A DNA stretch of 6,210 bases from the NCBI GenBank assembly GCA_959596495.1, contig CAUFXK010000095.1:1-6210 (forward strand), written 5' to 3'. The notes beneath the pieces are model-generated. The model saw only the letters and a program-made list of their open reading frames with translations, did no database searches and was not told where the DNA came from. This stretch comes from an uncultured Collinsella sp. Lineage in GTDB: Bacteria > Actinomycetota > Coriobacteriia > Coriobacteriales > Coriobacteriaceae. The position numbers and the translations under genes were made by a program. Positions 5,049 through 6,210 of the stretch are shown here, piece by piece; within the stretch, counting starts at the first letter, position 1, and each line of letters opens with the position of its first letter.

Positions 5049-5119
5049 GAAATTTCTCGCGGTTGTGAACCATCTACAGGAGCAAAATACCTGAAAGCAC
5101 TCTATCTCACGAAAGAAGG
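5049..5119 (+). promoter_or_regulatory. Upstream region of the dehydrogenase: small palindromes and ribosome binding site
   Basis: Two short palindromes could be operator sites: GAAATTTC (5049-5056) and GGTT-GTG-AACC (5061-5071). A possible -35 TTGTGA (5063-5068) overlaps the second palindrome, with only a weak -10 (AATACC, 5086-5091) at 17-bp spacing; TATACG (5040-5045) is another -10 candidate. AGAAGG at 5114-5119 lies 5 nt before the ATG at 5125 and is a good ribosome binding site. The promoter itself is not settled. Confidence 0.4.
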
Positions 5120-5124
5120 TACCC

Positions 5125-6207
5125 ATGCGCACAATTGGAATGAGCGACTATACCGTCGGCGAGGACTGCTTTGACGAGCTGCCCGGCGCGCTGGCCGAGT
5201 ACGGAGCGACAAAGGTCGCGATCATCGGTGGCAAGCGGGCACTGGCCGCAGCACTTCCCGGTATCGAAGCTGCGCTGGAAGGTACCGACGTCGAGATTCT
5301 GGAGACGCGCGTCTACGGCACCAACAGTACGCGCGCAAATATCGCCAAGGTCGTAAACTCCCCTGCCTGCCAGGAAGCCGACGTGCTCATCGCATGCGGC
5401 GGCGGCAAGGCGCTCGACACCGTGAAGACCGCTGCCATTGAGCTCAAGAAGATCGTCTTCACCGTCCCGACGATCTGTTCCAACTGCTCCGCCGCGACCG
5501 CCATTGCCGTTGTCTACAACGACGACGGCTCGCTCGAGGGCTATTCGTACCCTAACCGACCTGCGCATATCTTTATCAACCCCAAGATCATCGCCGAGGC
5601 TCCGGCGGAGTACTTCTGGGCCGGCGTGGGTGATGCCCTGTCCAAGCAGCCCGAGGTCGAGTACGCCACGAGCGCCGGCAACCTGGAGCACACGGCAGGC
5701 CTTGGCCTAGCACTCGCCCACACCTGCTCCGAGCCGCTGTTTACCTTTGGCGTCCAGGGTCTTGAGGACGTGCGCCAGGACCAGTCGACCGAAGCCGTCA
5801 AGCAGATCGCGCTCGACATCGTGGTCAACACGGGCTACGTCTCCAACCTGACCAACCAAAACGATTACTACTACAACTCGAGCGTGGCGCACGCGTTCTA
5901 CAACGCTTCCTGCAGCATACCGCGCGAGGGCTCCTACCTGCACGGCGAGGTCGTAAGCCTGGGTGTGCTGGTACTGTTCGCCTATACGGGCGATACCGAG
6001 AACCTTGAGCGCTACGCCGCCTTTAACAATCAGATGGGCCTGCCCGTGACGCTTGAGCAGGTCGGGCTTTCCGAGGCTGATATCCCTGCCCTGTGCGAGT
6101 ACGCGCACGCCACCAACGAATGGAAGCAAGGCAACCCGGAGCCCTTCACCGACGAGAAATTCGCCGCCGCCATCAAGGCCGCCAACGCTTACGGCCACAC
6201 GCTCTAG
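5125..6207 (+). CDS. Iron-containing alcohol dehydrogenase, glycerol-dehydrogenase-like
   Basis: This is a cytosolic NAD(P)-dependent dehydrogenase of the Fe-ADH family (PF00465), likely oxidising an alcohol or polyol or reducing the matching carbonyl. The 360 aa match GldA-type enzymes. The N-terminal nucleotide-binding half shows I-I-G-G-K (33-37), G-G-G-K-A-L-D (92-98) and the T-V-P-T-I-C-S-N-C-S segment (113-122). The helical C-terminal half carries the predicted metal ligands D170 (G-V-G-D-A-L), H256 (V-A-H-A-F) and H273 (Y-L-H-G-E), close to the D/H/H triad positions of known glycerol dehydrogenases. The segment around 118-123 differs from classical GldA, so the substrate may not be glycerol and no gene symbol is given. 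The ATG follows AGAAGG at 5 nt. It is transcribed divergently from ileS, and its stop lies 3 nt before the window end, so any operon partner is out of view. Confidence 0.9.
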   Translation: MRTIGMSDYTVGEDCFDELPGALAEYGATKVAIIGGKRALAAALPGIEAALEGTDVEILETRVYGTNSTRANIAKVVNSPACQEADVLIACGGGKALDTVKTAAIELKKIVFTVPTICSNCSAATAIAVVYNDDGSLEGYSYPNRPAHIFINPKIIAEAPAEYFWAGVGDALSKQPEVEYATSAGNLEHTAGLGLALAHTCSEPLFTFGVQGLEDVRQDQSTEAVKQIALDIVVNTGYVSNLTNQNDYYYNSSVAHAFYNASCSIPREGSYLHGEVVSLGVLVLFAYTGDTENLERYAAFNNQMGLPVTLEQVGLSEADIPALCEYAHATNEWKQGNPEPFTDEKFAAAIKAANAYGHTL

Positions 6208-6210
6208 GAC

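Overview
The window reads as chromosomal DNA of a GC-rich Gram-positive bacterium. A Coriobacteriia member such as Collinsella fits best: GC-rich codon use, a full-length transcription-terminating T-box in front of ileS, and strong Shine-Dalgarno sequences. This is an inference; no marker gene here fixes the genus.

Layout. (1) Positions 1-66 hold the likely 5' end of an unidentified minus-strand gene cut by the window edge; 67-162 is AT-richer intergenic DNA. (2) About 163-1693 is a complete IS110-superfamily insertion sequence, best placed in the IS1111 group. It has 14-bp subterminal inverted repeats, an intact 373-aa DEDD recombinase on the plus strand, and a structured 3' non-coding region of about 280 nt. 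(3) 1694-1837 holds two palindromic elements downstream of ileS: a 99-nt nested palindrome directly beside the IS end, and a 12-bp hairpin starting at the ileS stop codon. (4) 1838-4639, minus strand, is ileS (933 aa). Its leader is an isoleucine T-box with specifier AUC, an antiterminator and a U-tailed terminator. (5) 5125-6207, plus strand, is a divergently transcribed iron-type alcohol dehydrogenase of the glycerol-dehydrogenase-like group.

How it works together. ileS is controlled by uncharged tRNA-Ile through the T-box. The dehydrogenase is a separate unit that shares only the intergenic region with ileS. The IS separates ileS from whatever lay downstream.

Main discovery. The 3' non-coding region of the IS contains short guide-like segments placed as in a bridge RNA (seekRNA). 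TTTCGCT (1465-1471) is complementary to the right flank (1694-1700). CCGACAGAC (1499-1507) is identical to the left junction (158-166). The two segments sit on opposite sides of one internal loop capped by a hairpin. A second loop carries ATATGAG (1562-1568), which matches the right junction. Together they define a CT/AG core, the exact IS ends, and an original target at the foot of the 99-nt palindrome.
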